Shown here piece after piece: positions 32,166 to 44,467 of a stretch of DNA of 64,000 nucleotides. The notes below the pieces were generated by a model. It was not told the DNA's origin. It searched no databases and saw only the letters and a list, made by a program, of their open reading frames with translations. This DNA comes from Enchytraeus crypticus. Lineage: Eukaryota; Annelida; Clitellata; Enchytraeida; Enchytraeidae. Position 1 is the stretch's first letter. Each line of letters starts with the position of its first letter. Location: assembly GCA_905160935.1 (NCBI GenBank), contig CAJHZI010000254.1, forward strand, positions 463,501 to 527,500, read 5' to 3'. Position numbers and translations under genes: made by a program.

Positions 32166-32740
32166 ATTCCGAACATACTATATTTGTATATCATTTCTTA
32201 CGCTCTTTGTACAAGGTTTGTAGTTAGTAGAATATTGCTATTAATTACAGGTTGAACGGATATGAGAATTTTTTATCTCTTTTTGTAACGTAAAAGCCAG
32301 GAATTTAAAAATGACTGATGCCAGGCTATGGACACTACTAGATTTTTGGTGCGTTTCGTGATTTATGCAGTGAATTTGTGTTCATATGCAGGACAGTTGA
32401 ACTTTACTACTGATTTATTATATCACCATATTTACCTAAATTTTGATTCATTTTATGAATTTTATCCACATTTTAGCATTTATTATGACATGAATGATAT
32501 TCTGGTTAAGTTTGGATCACCTATTTTGTAAATATAATGTCACAGTTGTTTATTGCAGGTGTTATATCCGTGCTGCTTGTACTTTATTATCTTGGTAATT
32601 TTTAGTTCTTAGTCTTACTTATATTTTTATGTATAGTTGTGTTATATATTGTTCTTTTTTAATATGTTATAATAAGACTTAGATTTTTTGATGCTTGCAG
32701 TTTTTCTATGGCATCCAAGTTTTATTATTTTAAATCTGAC
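32166..32740. other. Noncoding spacer
   Basis: The frame at 32328-32531 is AT-rich and unrecognised. Confidence 0.4.
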
Positions 32741-32742
32741 AT

Positions 32743-33470
32743 GTTCAATTTATCCCCATGTGGGGTGAGTTGAACAAGTGGTTACAGCAATTTAAAAGTT
32801 CAGTTTCTGTTTACTGGTGCAGGTACAATGCCTCGGATCTATGTGAGGCAATCTGATGGAAGACAGCAGAGTGAGGATCAACTGCAAAAAGCTATCGCCG
32901 CCGTGAAGGTGAATCAGATAAAGGTCGCCCATGCAGCCATCACCTTCGACATTCCTCGTTGCACGTTGCGTCACAATATTCTAAATATTAATAAACAAAG
33001 TGGAAAGAAGAACATGGGCAATGGTATAACACATAGATTACTTAATTATGCCGAAGAAGAATAACTGGTTAATTATACTATCAACATGCAGGGTGGTGGG
33101 TTTAGATTAACACGTTCTGATCTCAAGGATATCGTTCGCGAGTACCGAACAAACAAAAATCTACACCCAATATTTCAACTAGAGTTCCTCACGTGCATGT
33201 AGTTTCACATGATTGGCTTGATGGATTTTGGAAGAGACATTGCCAAGTAACTGTGAAAAAACCAGACCGTCTTTCATTGGCTCTGGCCCAGCATATGAAT
33301 CATTCTCAAGTGAACAAATTATTTGATCTGTTGGAGAGTAAAATAAAAGAATACATCACAAGTCCAAGTCGCATATATAACGTATTTCTAAAGTTAACCA
33401 TTTATCGTAGATTACAGAGATACACTCTATTGTACCGCAACTGCAAACTAAACTATGATTGAGAGTAAAA
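32743..33470 (+). pseudogene. pogo-like transposase N-terminus with upstream hairpin
   Basis: Starts 53 bp after a hairpin (32743-32775, GTTCAATTTATCCCC pairing with GGGGTGAGTTGAAC). The ORF at 32828-33064 begins MPRIYVRQSDGRQQSEDQLQ and has AIAAVKVNQIKVAHAAITFD, IPRCTLRHN, a pipsqueak-type helix-turn-helix. A gap with stops follows. Then 33193-33462 encodes HDWLDGFWKRHCQVTVKKPD and the RLSLALAQHMN segment with VNKLFDLLE, the CENP-B-type second HTH of pogo/Tigger transposases. The DDE catalytic domain is missing, so this is a 3'-truncated copy, complementary in type to the 5'-truncated copy at 11941-12752. Confidence 0.75.
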
Positions 33471-34339
33471 TTTAACTTAATAGCTACATACTCAAGGATT
33501 ACTCGAGGATTGATTAATAAAAGAAGTTGAACTTAACCTTTGCTCTACAGGAAAAAGTTCAAGAAGAAGTACTAGCATCAGTGCCCACTATAAATACTTA
33601 AACTGACACTTCTACTCACTCTGGCCAAGAGACGATGAAAAAACGATCAACTGAACTTAGTGCCTCCATGATGTTTAACTGAAAAGTGATGCAAAACGTT
33701 AGGTGACCAAACTGTTCAGGCTCTAAAACCTAAAAAGGGGACTGAAGCTCTAATGATAGCTATTGTCCTGCATCAATGGCTAAGTCAATTGATCATGTTA
33801 TGGAGAGCAACAAGAAAATCATGGATTCACAAAGCATAGGTAAGCATAGCTTGGCCGCAACCTCGCAAAAGGGCCGGAACAATGTCTGATGGCCAATAGT
33901 GTCTGATATCAATAGCGAAACGTATAGACTCAATAGAGTTACCGACTATATTAGTTATCAATATTTCACCCAGGCTATATACAAAATTCTTATGATTTTG
34001 TAAATATAATTTAAAATTATATATTAGACGAAGAATTGACGTGATGCTAATGGCAGATGTTTATGTTTTGAATGTAAATACCGTTAGGTTCAACTTAATT
34101 CATTTCAACGTTATTGATCTTATAACCTTTAAACTGTTATTTACATAAACTGCAAATCGGATATAATCTCTGAAAGTTGCATCCTACGTAATTTCGTAAT
34201 TTCGCGTACTTAATTCGCTATCATGCCTAAATGCACACCCACCAAATACTTAATAGAAATAATTTTATTGACTCAATTTTCTCCCTATATATCATGTTTC
34301 CATTATTTGCGTATCCTAACAAAATATAGTATTTGTGTT
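33471..34339. other. Noncoding spacer
   Basis: No gene recognised. AT-rich toward the right. Confidence 0.5.
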
Positions 34340-34515
34340 TGTTTTGTTGTTGTTTAATTGTGCAATAGCTTTTAACTTTAGCATTATCACATGATTTAAT
34401 TAAACTTGTGTAAATATAACATCAATCTAACATAGTGTATTGCATTCTATCTATTCACCAAAGTTTATATTATTTATGTGTTAATTTCTTATTTCACTCT
34501 TTATCCGGAATCCAG
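34340..34515 (+). repeat. Dispersed repeat C, uninterrupted copy
   Basis: TTTAATTGTGCAATAG, then ATTAAACTTG, then ATAGTGTATTGCATTCTATC and TTATGTGTTAA occur here and again, in the same order, at 35385-35465 plus 37009-37130, where a Tc1 element interrupts them. Confidence 0.75.
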
Positions 34516-34540
34516 GTGTGCTTGTTTCTTAATAGAAATT

Positions 34541-34586
34541 GTAGCAGATTCCAGCTCTCCCTTGTAGCAGATTCCAGCTCTCCCTT
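34541..34586 (+). repeat. 23-bp tandem duplication
   Basis: GTAGCAGATTCCAGCTCTCC plus CTT is present twice in a row. Confidence 0.9.
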
Positions 34587-34639
34587 CTTGTTGTTGCTGT
34601 CTCTGCCTTTATGTCTTTAGACAGTAGTAATTTAAATAT

Positions 34640-35230
34640 TTATACAAAATTTTTGGAACTTCTGTAGGAGGAAATTCTGCATATCACCTGCAAATTTTAT
34701 GAAAATCTATTGAGCAGTAAAAAAATTACAGCATTTCTACGAAAGAAGTGCAAAAATCAATTTTAACAAGATTATTTTAGCAAAAGTCTTAATAACTTGG
34801 ACACAACTCAAAATAGTTTTATAAAATTTTCGGAGCTTCTAGAAGAGGAATTTATGCATATATTCTGCAAATTTGGTGAAAATATATTCAGAAGTAACAA
34901 AAATACAGCATTTCGTCGGGAAAAATGCTAAAATCAATTTTATCAAGGCTTATTTAAACAAAAGTACCGCAATTTTATTTCAAAATTTAAGAATAATTTT
35001 AACAGAAGAAATAATTTTTAGCATCTTTTATTGGAGTAGCTAATAAGGTAGTACAGACTTATATTCCTCCACTTAAGTAAACGGCCCTTTTCATGGTCAT
35101 TATTTTCTTTAAAAGGAACGACTGTCATTTCAAAAAGCCTTGTTAAAATTGATTTTGGCACTTTTCTCGTAGAAATGCTGTAATTTCGTAATTACTGAAA
35201 ATATTTTAACCAAATTTGCAGAATATACGC
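34640..35230. repeat. Foldback-like element with internal direct repeat
   Basis: The segment at about 34850-34950 (TTCTGCAAATTTGGTGAAAA, then ATACAGCATTT, then AAATCAATTTTATCAAGGC) is present inverted at 35135-35225 (GCCTTGTTAAAATTGATTTT, AGAAATGCTGTAATTT, CCAAATTTGCAGAATA). A weaker direct copy of the left arm lies at 34680-34790. No ORF. This looks like a non-autonomous foldback or MITE, possibly with a partial duplication of one arm. Confidence 0.65.
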
Positions 35231-35384
35231 TGAAAAACTCTAGAAACCCGGTAAATTTCTTAAAGATATTTTGATTTTTCTTAAAATTATTGAGATTTCG
35301 CTAGGGGATTATTTTTTTATGCCCCCGTTCTGTATATATCTTTTAACTATTACTTGCGCATTCTGTCTAAACGTGGTACTTGCT

Positions 35385-35465
35385 AAAACGTGTTTGTTTT
35401 GTTTTTTGTTTTTGTTTTTTGTTGCTTAATTGTGCAATAGATTTTAATAGTAGTATTACCACATA
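35385..35465 (+). repeat. Dispersed repeat C, second copy, left part
   Basis: It aligns with 34340-34400 up to ACCACATA, where the Tc1 element begins. Confidence 0.7.
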
Positions 35466-37008
35466 CAGTTGTGGCCAAAAGTCTGGACACATTTATCTTC
35501 TTATCACTTTTGGAGGTTTTTAATGTATTGGCTTGTCTTACATCGGCTGCTTCCGGTTTAACATTGTTAACGTTGAGGTGTGACACGTGAAAATAATAAA
35601 TTTTTAGCTAATTCATATTTTTAAGCCATTATTAGGTAATTTTTTAAAGTTAATGACGTTAATATAATGGTATTATGAAAACAGGAAAATGTGGGCTCTG
35701 TTCTATCTCTATTTATTTGTGTTGTAGAATTGTAAACATGGTTTCTCGTAAGTTTTGGTCGCCTAAAAAGCGAGCTATAGCAATAACATTAAAGAAAGAC
35801 AGTTACACGTACAGGGAGATTGCAGAGAGACTTGGTGGTGGTGATACCTTTTCGGATGTACGAAAACTCTGCCTCAAGTTTGATGATACAAAATCTGTAG
35901 CTGACAAGCACAGAACTGGATGGGCTAAGATATCAACAGAGAGAGATGATAGAAATCTAGTGAGAATGTCACTGTCTAATCGCCGCAAGACTTCAAGACA
36001 ACTTATGGTGGACTGGCAAGTTCCTGCAAGTGCTCGGACAGTTCGGCGTCGTCTGGTGGGAGCTGGTTTGAGAGCACGTATACCGCGTAAGAAACCGTTC
36101 CTGAATCCCAAACAACGCAGCAAACGTGTACAGTGGGCCAAAGCACATGTCGATTGGACAGAGGAACAGTGGAGTCGTGTCCTTTGGTCAGACGAATCCA
36201 AGCTCAGCCTTTTTGGAAGTGATGGAATTATTTACGCGCGCTGCCGACCTGGTGAAGAACTTTCTCCGCAGTACCTCTCACCTACCGTGAAATATCCGAC
36301 TTCTGTCATGGTATGGGGTTGTAGGGCGGCCAGTGGTGTGGGACGTCTGGCTGTATGTGACGGCATTATTAATGGCATCAAGTACATCGATATTCTTAAA
36401 AATAAGATGCTGCCTTCAGCTCAGTCACTCTTTGATATCCAGCAACCGGAAATGCTTAAGGATTTCATTTTCCAACAAGACAATGCTCCATGCCATACGG
36501 CTAACAGAGTGAAGGTTTGGTTCAACCAAAACAATATCGATGTGATAGAGTAGCCGGGCAATAGCCCAGACTTAAACCCTATCGAGAATTTGTGGCAGAG
36601 ACTCGAGGTTCTTGTTGCGAAGGAAAAACCGAGCAACAAGCAGAAGCTCATGGAAGCTATTATTAAGGCATGGTACCACGTTATTACACCAGATGAGCTT
36701 GCCAAACTAGTCCAGTCAATGCAATGTAGATGTAAAGCTGTCATAAAATCCAAAGGATTTGCCACAAAGTACTGATTAGGTGTTAAAACATTACGTTACG
36801 TAAATACATGCAAAATGCACTGTTTTATTCTTAAAACATAATTTTTCTTGAAACTATTTCGTATTATAATAAATCTGAATTTATTTCTTCATTTCTGTAA
36901 TAATATCAAGTTTTAGGGTGTGTTAAAATTATATTGTAATAAAAAACTGATCGTAAATCACAAAAAATGAGAAAAAATGAAATGTGTCCAGACTTTTGGC
37001 CACTACTG
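35466..37008 (+). mobile_element. Nearly intact Tc1 transposon (Tc1-B), 1,543 bp
   Basis: The left end CAGTTGTGGCCAAAAGTCTG and the right end (read inward) CAGTAGTGGCCAAAAGTCTG continue as GACACATTT on both sides: 28 of 29 terminal bases match. The flanks are TA (35464-35465 and 37009-37010), the Tc1 target duplication. The element is inserted in a copy of dispersed repeat C whose undisrupted copy at 34340-34515 shows the empty site. Near-identical ends and a nearly open gene point to a young insertion. Confidence 0.95.
35738..36775 (+). pseudogene. Tc1-B transposase, one nonsense codon
   Basis: DD34E cut-and-paste transposase of about 345 codons. The ATG at 35738 (MVSRKFWSPKKRAIAITLKK) is the best start; the 21 codons upstream are less typical. 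Two HTH motifs lie in the first 110 residues (YTYREIAERLGGG; RKTSRQLMVDWQV, SARTVRRRL), followed by the GRPR-like region and ARIPRKKPFLN. The catalytic Asp residues are in VLWSDESKLSLFG and IFQQDNAPCH, and the Glu is in NSPDLNPIENLWQ. A single in-frame TAG at 36551-36553 replaces the Trp codon of the conserved WPGNSPDLNP motif. The frame is otherwise open to the stop after SKGFATKY. The product would be truncated before the catalytic Glu, so this copy is inactive by itself. Confidence 0.92.
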
Positions 37009-37130
37009 TATCTCTATTAAACTTGCGTCAATGTTACGTCTGTCTAAAATAGTGTATGTCATTCTATCTTTCCAAACAATAGTTAGATAATTTATGTGTT
37101 AACCCCTATTTCACTCATTATCACCCATTG
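37009..37130 (+). repeat. Dispersed repeat C, second copy, right part
   Basis: It continues the alignment to 34405-34515 (ATTAAACTTGCGTC, ATAGTGTATGTCATTCTATC, TTATGTGTTAA) after the Tc1-B insertion. Confidence 0.7.
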
Positions 37131-37139
37131 TACCTCCAA

Positions 37140-37640
37140 TCACTCTTATGGCTCTCGTCAAACAAATAACCTCTCTTCACACCAAAGTCTCACTTTGTTC
37201 TCTCAATATTCGCTCACTTCCAACTCTGACCATGTCATTGCACTTAACGATTTGGCCAATACCTATATATTTGACTGTTTGCTATAAATGAAACTTGGTT
37301 ATCAGTCAAAACCTCACCTAGTGAGCCTATGGATATCCTTCCACCTGGTTATAAAATGCACATCGATAACCGTGATACCAGAATCTCCAGTGGGAAGGGT
37401 GGTGGAGTGGCTCTCCTATTTAGGACACCTTTCACACTCCTTAGCAGCCACTCACATAAATTTTCCACTATAGAAGCTATTTCAACCACTGTTAAATTAA
37501 CTCTTGTACACAGCACGTTATTTCAGTGTACCCCTTTGTCATCTCCATATGCCAAATCTTTATGTTTCTGTCTGAGTTTGTTGCACTGCTCTCCTCTCTC
37601 GCAGCATCCAAATCCGACTATGTCATCCCGGTGATCTAAA
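37140..37640 (+). pseudogene. LINE endonuclease fragment, CR1/L2-like
   Basis: Broken apurinic-type endonuclease start. It has SLCSLNIRS-like residues near 37195, then SDHVIALNDLANTY, then MDILPPGYKMHIDNRDTR and SGKGGGVALLFRTPF. The order N-I-R-S, PPGY, GGGVAL is that of CR1/L2-clade LINE endonucleases. No RT follows before the next element, so this is a truncated copy. Confidence 0.65.
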
Positions 37641-38458
37641 TATTCATGTTGACCAATGACTTAATGAACACAGTGGCACGAAGTTCTGGAGCATCTTTCA
37701 AAGACTCGCTGGTTCAGGAAAACCCAGTACCAAGAGAATTCCAAATCTCATATCTCAAGGCAAGGAAAGAACACTCTCCTGACGTAGTTGCCATATCTCC
37801 GCACAGACCCTGTGTAGTATTCATTGAACAGATGACGATTGCTTTGATAAAACCTTCAAGCGAAGAATAGATAATACCATTTGTGAAAAAGTTGAATACC
37901 AGTATTCAACTCTAATCCGACCACGAATAGCAATAGTAACCTTCCCTGCAATGCAGAAAATGCACTGAAGGCGGTCCCTCTAGCCTCAGCTAAAGGCGAT
38001 GACTGCTGAACTTAACCATAGATGTGAATAATTAATTAATTAACTTAATTAAATGCTAGGATTAATCAGTCCTAGTAAGAATAATTTGTCTAGTTTAAAT
38101 TTTAACTGCACAATAACTCATTGAGTTAAATAAAAAGAAATATTCTTCTCTCTCAGGCAACCAAGAGTGTTGTTGCTAAGAGAGACGGCAAACCAGTACC
38201 TATGGTCTAATCATATAAGTTTGGTACACATTCCGTTGGATTTATTCCGTTTCCAACAAGATATGCAATAAGGAGCAACCAAGAAAACCCTCAATAATAG
38301 CTACAACAAAAGATTAAGTGCAGCAGTGCTATGGATAAAGATCCATACAATAATAAACACAAAAAGAACTCCAAGAGTGAGGAGACGACGATAGCCCTAA
38401 AATAATAGAGGCCTAATCAAGTAGAGTCTTCTATGAATACAGTAATGCACCCTCATCA
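37641..38458. other. Noncoding or 5' region of the next LINE
   Basis: The frame at 37646-37870 is unrecognised. The stretch from about 38150 may be the 5' untranslated region of the LINE that follows. Confidence 0.35.
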
Positions 38459-39530
38459 TTGAGCAGTGATGATGAAATAACCCTGACAGCATCTAAGGAT
38501 GCTATCAATGATGGCTATTCAGTAGTCATTAATAAGAAAGTAAAAAAACTGCATAGGAAGCAGTCGAAAAACGAGAGCCCGCAGGCTCAAGCAACCAAAT
38601 TGTCCCAAGCTGCTTCAGTGGTAAGCAAAAAGCCCGTCACTGATACGCCAAATGTTAAGAAATGGCCTAAGCCAATAACAATAATAGGAGTCAAGAAAGA
38701 GACTCATAAAAATCAGTTTGAGGTACTTAGATATCTCAAAATCAATGGTAAGGACATCTCACGATATGACATCAAACTCACTGGCAATATTGTGATCACG
38801 TCTAAAACTAAAGAGGCTAAGACCAGCATCTTAGCCACAACAATTGAAGGAATCACCATACGAGAGGTAAGTAACATATCTCGTACCCCCAAAGTCAAGA
38901 AAGAATTATCAGTTAGATGGACATCTCAATGTCCATCTCTCTTTCACAGATGAGGACGTCACTGAAGCAGTGGGTGTCAAAGCCAAGCGAAACATCGCCG
39001 CTGCTTCAGGCAAGAGCACATGGAAAATGCGTGTCTTTTGCTCTGACAAGGAGCAAAGAGACATGATCCTAACAAAATGGAATCCGTTTAAATGGTATAA
39101 AATACAAAGCCGAGGCCTACAAAACCTCGCGCCCTCCCCTCCAATGCTTTAAATGCCAAGCCCTTGGCCACATTACATTTCAGTGCAGCAAAGATGCAAA
39201 GTGCACGAGATGAGCGGGTGCCAAATCCACTAAAGACTGCCCTGATAAACTGGGGCCTAATAAATGTGCGAATTGCCAAAGACAGCACCCCTCGAACTCC
39301 GTCCTCCGCCCCCTTATAAAGGAGGCTAAACAAACCCAGGAAAATATGAAGTTACCATATGCAGCAGTAACAGCCAAAAAGGGAGAAACAGCGGAATGCC
39401 TTAAAATAGCGACAATAATCACCGAAGTGCTAGAGAACCTATTAATAAAGCAATCAGTCGATGACATCACCAGTGGAGCCCTCTGCGGTGTCTACTATCA
39501 TCTCTGCGGTGTCTACTGCAACCTCTAAAT
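38459..39530 (+). pseudogene. LINE ORF1 (gag-like, CCHC knuckles), Jockey/I type, broken
   Basis: A nucleic-acid-binding ORF1. Basic, Ser-rich N-terminus (SVVINKKVKKLHRKQSKNES); an RRM-like part with KKETHKNQFEVLRYLKING and YDIKLTGNIVITSKTKEA; then PRCFKCQALGHITFQCSKDA in a third frame, a CCHC zinc knuckle, and KCANCQRQHPSNS, a second one. Two shifts and one stop (39209-39215 region) interrupt it. It is in the expected place and orientation upstream of the RT at 40653-42152, so both belong to one element. Confidence 0.75.
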
Positions 39531-39699
39531 ACTTTTAAACTAGAATCAGTCCTCAATACCTCTCCTCCATGAATCTGACCTTCGAACGCCTGAATCGCCC
39601 CAATAACCCCACCCCTGCCCACAATGGCTGACAACCAAACCACCCTGCTCAAAACCATGAGCTACAGCACAAAAAACAGAAACTCTGAATTAGACAACA

Positions 39700-42250
39700 A
39701 TCCACTGTCAGTTTCCACTTCCAAATCTGATAAAAAAACACAAAACTGCATATCATTCACTCAAACATTAACGGCTTGAACAAAAAGCTACAAGAAGTTA
39801 AGTGCTACATCAAAGAAACCACCCCTAACATACTATGCTTTAATGAAACTAAACTAGGAAGTAAATAAGCACCAAAGATACCCACTTTGCTGATCCGATC
39901 GTAAGAAACCGCCAAAATAATGTGTGCACAGGCAGAGGAGTAACTATCTATGTCCATGAGCAAATCCCTTTCAGAGACCTTGTGCCAAACAAAGATGACA
40001 TGGCGGCAGTACAATTATTTCTAGACAAAACTGAAATAACACTGGTCTCATTTTACTGTCCACCAAACAGTGACATAGAATTAGACCACGTCACTCTTAA
40101 ACACTTTCTCGACATACACAACAACTGCACTAGGAGACTTAAATGCAAAGCATGCCTATTTTGGCTCCACAAGAACTAATAGAAGAGGAGACATACTATT
40201 TAATCCGATAGAACAGACTGACGCCACTATGATAAATGATCCTGACCAGGGCACTAGGATAGATCTTGTTAGAGACACTGCTGAAGGAATATGGAATTGC
40301 TATTTCGCAAACTGCCATCCGACTGATACGCCTAAAGAGGAAAGTACGACGACTTGCTCAACGCAATGCAAATCTAAAGCCTGCATACTAGAAACTACAA
40401 AGACGAGTCCAACAACAACTGAATATGGAGAAAGAAGAAGCTTGGCACAAAGCAACAGTGAGCCTAAACTATAATGGCCGAAAATTCTGGAGAACATATA
40501 AAAGACTAACGGGAACATCCAAAACAATTAAGAATAACATCCCCATGCTGCAAACCAGCGACCAAAGCCTGGCAAGGACCCCACTGAAGGTGCGAAAGAA
40601 TTTTCCAAGTCTCTAAAAGAAATACACCAGACAGCAGAAGGTCCAAATTTTTGTGCTAATTTTAAGGCTGAAGTGGAGTCCTTCATCAAAGCTAATGCAG
40701 CTACATTTGAATCTGACTTCAACCGCAGACAAGAAGAAAACTGATAGCCTGAAGGAGAAAATTGAACTAAACGAAACTATGACGGCTCTCTCCTACTGTA
40801 AATCGAGCACAGCCCCAGGACCTGACGGCAACAGATTTGCAGTTCTTAAGCAACTTCCCGCCTGCATCCTATTGGTGATAACCACCCTATTTAACCATTG
40901 TCTACAGGCAGGGTACTTTCCCGACAGGTGGAAGTTGGCTTATAGAAGAATGATCCTGAAACTTGAAAAGTACACAAATCAGGTAAATAGCTACAGGCCG
41001 ATAAGTCCGCTCTGTAAGATGGGTAAATTGCACTAACTCATAATAAGTCGAAGATTGTTGAACCACCTAAAAGAGGAGAAATAGTTCAACCACTGGCAGA
41101 AGGCTTACCAACCGAGCAAGGATGCTACAGAAATCATATATAGACTGGCTGAGGAGATAAAAGCCAGTAAGAGCCATGTCCCGTCGGGCATGGCTCACAA
41201 CAGCAATTTCCCTCGACTTGGAGAAAGCTTTTGATGCTGTGTGGCATTACGGATTGAGATTCAAACTAGCCAACCTGGGACTTCCAAATGATATATGCAG
41301 GATCCTCTCCTCATTCTTACAGAACAGAAGAGCTCAAATCAAGCTAGTTGATACTCTCTCCCGACCAATAAGCCTACGAGTGGATACGCCAAGGCAGCAT
41401 ATTAAGCTCCTTCCTATATATCATGCACGGTAACGATGCGCCGTTAGGAACAAGCAGCGGATGCAATGCCGGGCAGTATGCAGAAGACATCACCGTCTGG
41501 ACCACTGCTCCATACCCAAAGCTGGTTAAAATCAGGCTACAAAACATACTCGCAAAAATTGATAAATGGAGTGAAAAATGGCAAATAAACATGAATCCTG
41601 CAAAACCCCAATGGGTAACTTTCAAAAAAGAAGTTGGAACTAGAACAAAAATGCCAGAATTATTAACAATTATTGAAGAAACTATAGAAGAACAAAAAAT
41701 TAATGAAGGTGATGGGGATAACCCTAAGTAAAAACTCCCTGTTAAAATAACACCGCATGAAAAGGGCTAAAATAGATAACCAAAGGTCAAACTTGATGAA
41801 AACGCTACCCAAACAGAACTGGGGTATGAACCATAAAGTACAAATACAAGTATACACGCAATATATCTATCCAATCCTGGAATACGGATCTATAGCATAC
41901 AGCAAATTCAATAAAAATTCTCTCCAGCTACTTGAACTGGTTGAAAAACAGTATCTAAGGATTGCCTTGCGAGCAGGAAAATCTCAACTATCAAAAACCT
42001 CTATACACTCAGTGTCTTGCAACCATAAAAAGATAGAATTAAAGCAAAACAAAGAAGAGCAATGGAAACATTTGGCCCTTAAAGTTACGGTTAAACTGCG
42101 ATTCACATTACCTAGAGTTCTATCTTCTATTTTTCGGATTCCCGTTTCGTGACAGCATAGAAAAAAAACATACAGGATAAAGCTGAATACTTTCAACCAA
42201 CATTCAATGCCAATGCATGCATGAACAGCAATAGTAGCAAACTCTCATAG
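39700..42250 (+). pseudogene. LINE ORF2 (endonuclease and RT), Jockey/I type, broken
   Basis: The endonuclease part (39740-40350) is heavily decayed; GRGVTIYVHEQIPF and TEITLVSFYCPPNSDIELDH are still readable. The RT part has SSTAPGPDGNRFAVLKQLP, then GYFPDRWKLAYRRMILKLEK and SYRPISPLCKMGKL. Motif A is ISLDLEKAFDAVWH, and LSSFLQNRRAQIKL follows. Motif C reads QYAEDITVWT where YADD is normal, so one catalytic Asp is lost. The post-RT region is KQNWGMNHKVQIQVYTQYIY, PILEYGSIAY. At least six interruptions. A second fragment of the same family lies at 31800-32165. Confidence 0.8.
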
Positions 42251-43109
42251 ATATTTTTACTGGAAATTGTCTTATAAATGTATCTAAACATGATAACATA
42301 ATGTTAAAGTAAGGATCACTTTTACAATTTTGTTTCACAAGATCAGTGATGAAGACCTGGTCAAGGATGTACTTCTTGATTTACAATTTACAACCATGAT
42401 CAGAAGTTGCTTATTGATTTTGGGGCTAAGGAACTTCCTCAGTTTTGTGTCAGCTACAGATGCTGCATCCCACTTCAACCAAGCATGCAAGCACTCAAAC
42501 CTGATGGTTTGAGTACCACTTGTCACAACTTACCTGTGTGAGTGTGTTGTTTCGATTCTCATTTTAATGAAAACTAGAGCACAGCATAAGCTGAACATCC
42601 AACATGATATGCACGTTTGCCGAAAACAGTAACAGATTTTGCATTAGCAGTGTCTATAAGACACTCAAAAGGTTGGCGTCTCCGTGGCTGCCGCACGTGT
42701 CTAATTGTGCTCCTGCTTTTTATTTGCGTTTTCGGTAAATATAATTGTTCTTAGAGCGATTTTGCAGTTATTTTACATGTGATATATGTATCTTAACATT
42801 TCTGCATCTGATTGTTAACGAGTCAGATATACTCACTAGTGACTTATACCATAAATCTGGGAAAATAAACTCGTTTTCACTGGATTATTTTATAAGTACT
42901 GTTAGCTTGCTCTGTTTTGCTGCAGCAGTTCTGTGTCAAGGAGCCTTGTCTTAATGTTCTAGTTTAACTGTTAAAGCATTCGTAGTCTACCGAGTTAAAT
43001 CATCAAATATTGTCAATTGAAGAATCATTGGATAACATAACATAAGTTTATAACTGCAGAATATGCATATAATTTGTTTCCTATTAATTCATATTTGTTG
43101 AATATCTTT
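42251..43109. other. Noncoding spacer
   Basis: Frames at 42330-42512 and 42745-42954 are unrecognised. No repeat identified. Confidence 0.4.
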
Positions 43110-44467
43110 CACTATGGCCACTGCAAGCAGACTGCTGTCTGCAGCAGCTGAGGCGATAAGGTCAATTGCTTATAATCGAGCTCGACTCTTCGCCATATGT
43201 ATCAGTAGCTGTGCGCTACAGTCTCTCTCGTCTCTCCACTACACTACCGAGGCGGCTGCGGTGGAGGAAATACTCCGCGGCCTATTCAAATCACACAAAC
43301 CGCAGTCACTCATCCTTTCTTAACGGCCGAAATGAATCTCAGTGTCCTAACCCTACCCGTACTTATGTGCCGATGCTGGACAAACCTTCGGCAAACTTCT
43401 TTAAATGTGGGTTGATTAATAATCAATCAATTAATAACAAAACCCTTGCAATAAAATCAAAAATTACTGATTATCAATTTGATATTTCAGCGGCAGTAGA
43501 GACGTGGCACGAGTCTGAATCATTGTCTCTGAAAAGAATTACTCCGCCAGGTTTCTGATGCATTGATGCGCCTAGCCACGAGTACTTTTCAGGTTGTGAC
43601 AGAGCTAAATGTGGGCGGCATAGCTTTTGTATGCAGACAGGTTTATAAGCCTGAAGATTTTAAGTGGAAATTGTCTTTTTCCACATTTTAGCATTTATCT
43701 TGTAAGATAAAGCTAGACTCTTTGGACTGCATTTTTGTTATTGTTTATAGCCCTGGATCTAAATCTATAACATCTGAGTTCTTTGAAAATTTGAACTATT
43801 TATATTACTGTCATATAAATGCAATATTCTACTTCTGGGTGATTTTAATATTCGTGCTGGTGATAGTTCTAATGTACATGCCATTAATTTCTTAAAAATT
43901 CTGTCATCATATGGTTTTTGCCAATGTGCTAAAACTCAGACTCATGTACGTAGACACTGTCTTGATGTTATCTATGTATTAGATAGATTTGAAGCAATTA
44001 ATATTGTAGTACAGTCTCCTGGTATTTTATCTGATCACACCCTGATATCCTTTATTTTGCCGCTTGTATAATCTACTGTGTTACCTGTTGTTATACGACA
44101 GGTTAGAAACTGGAAATAATTTGATTTGGATATGTTCGCTATTGATATGTTAAATAGTGTACTTTGCTCTGAAATGACCCTCACTTCTCAGATGTCAATC
44201 ATCTAGTTGATCTGTACAACTCTGTGCTAACTAATCTACTGAACAAACATGCACCTCTGATCACAATAACTGTGTCAGAGCGTGCTAAGAATGCTCCGTG
44301 GTTTGACTCTGAATGTCAAGGTACCAGAACAGAAGTTCGGCGATTAGAGCGCAGGTATAGGTCGGCTAGAACTGATGCTGAGAAATCTGAGAGATTAGCT
44401 CAATGGTCAGCTGCGTGTAAGCTATTGCAACGCCTGTACAAAGAGAAAGAATCAGTATACTGGCAAT
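43110..44467 (+). pseudogene. CR1/L2-type LINE, endonuclease part, broken
   Basis: From about 43160 the frame shows VAVRYSLSRLSTTLPRRLR, then the endonuclease start NQSINNKTLAIKSKITDYQF, DISAAVETWHESES and ITPPGF. After stops come LLGDFNIRAGDSSNV, NFLKILSSYGFCQCAKTQTH and SPGILSDHTLISF. These are the N-N-K-T, ETW, PPG, GDFNIH and SDH motifs of CR1/L2-clade endonucleases. The linker toward the RT (NAPWFDSECQGTRTEVRRLE, RRYRSA, KESVYWQL) is open until the hAT insertion at 44468, and resumes at 45254. Several stops mean it is inactive. Confidence 0.75.
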
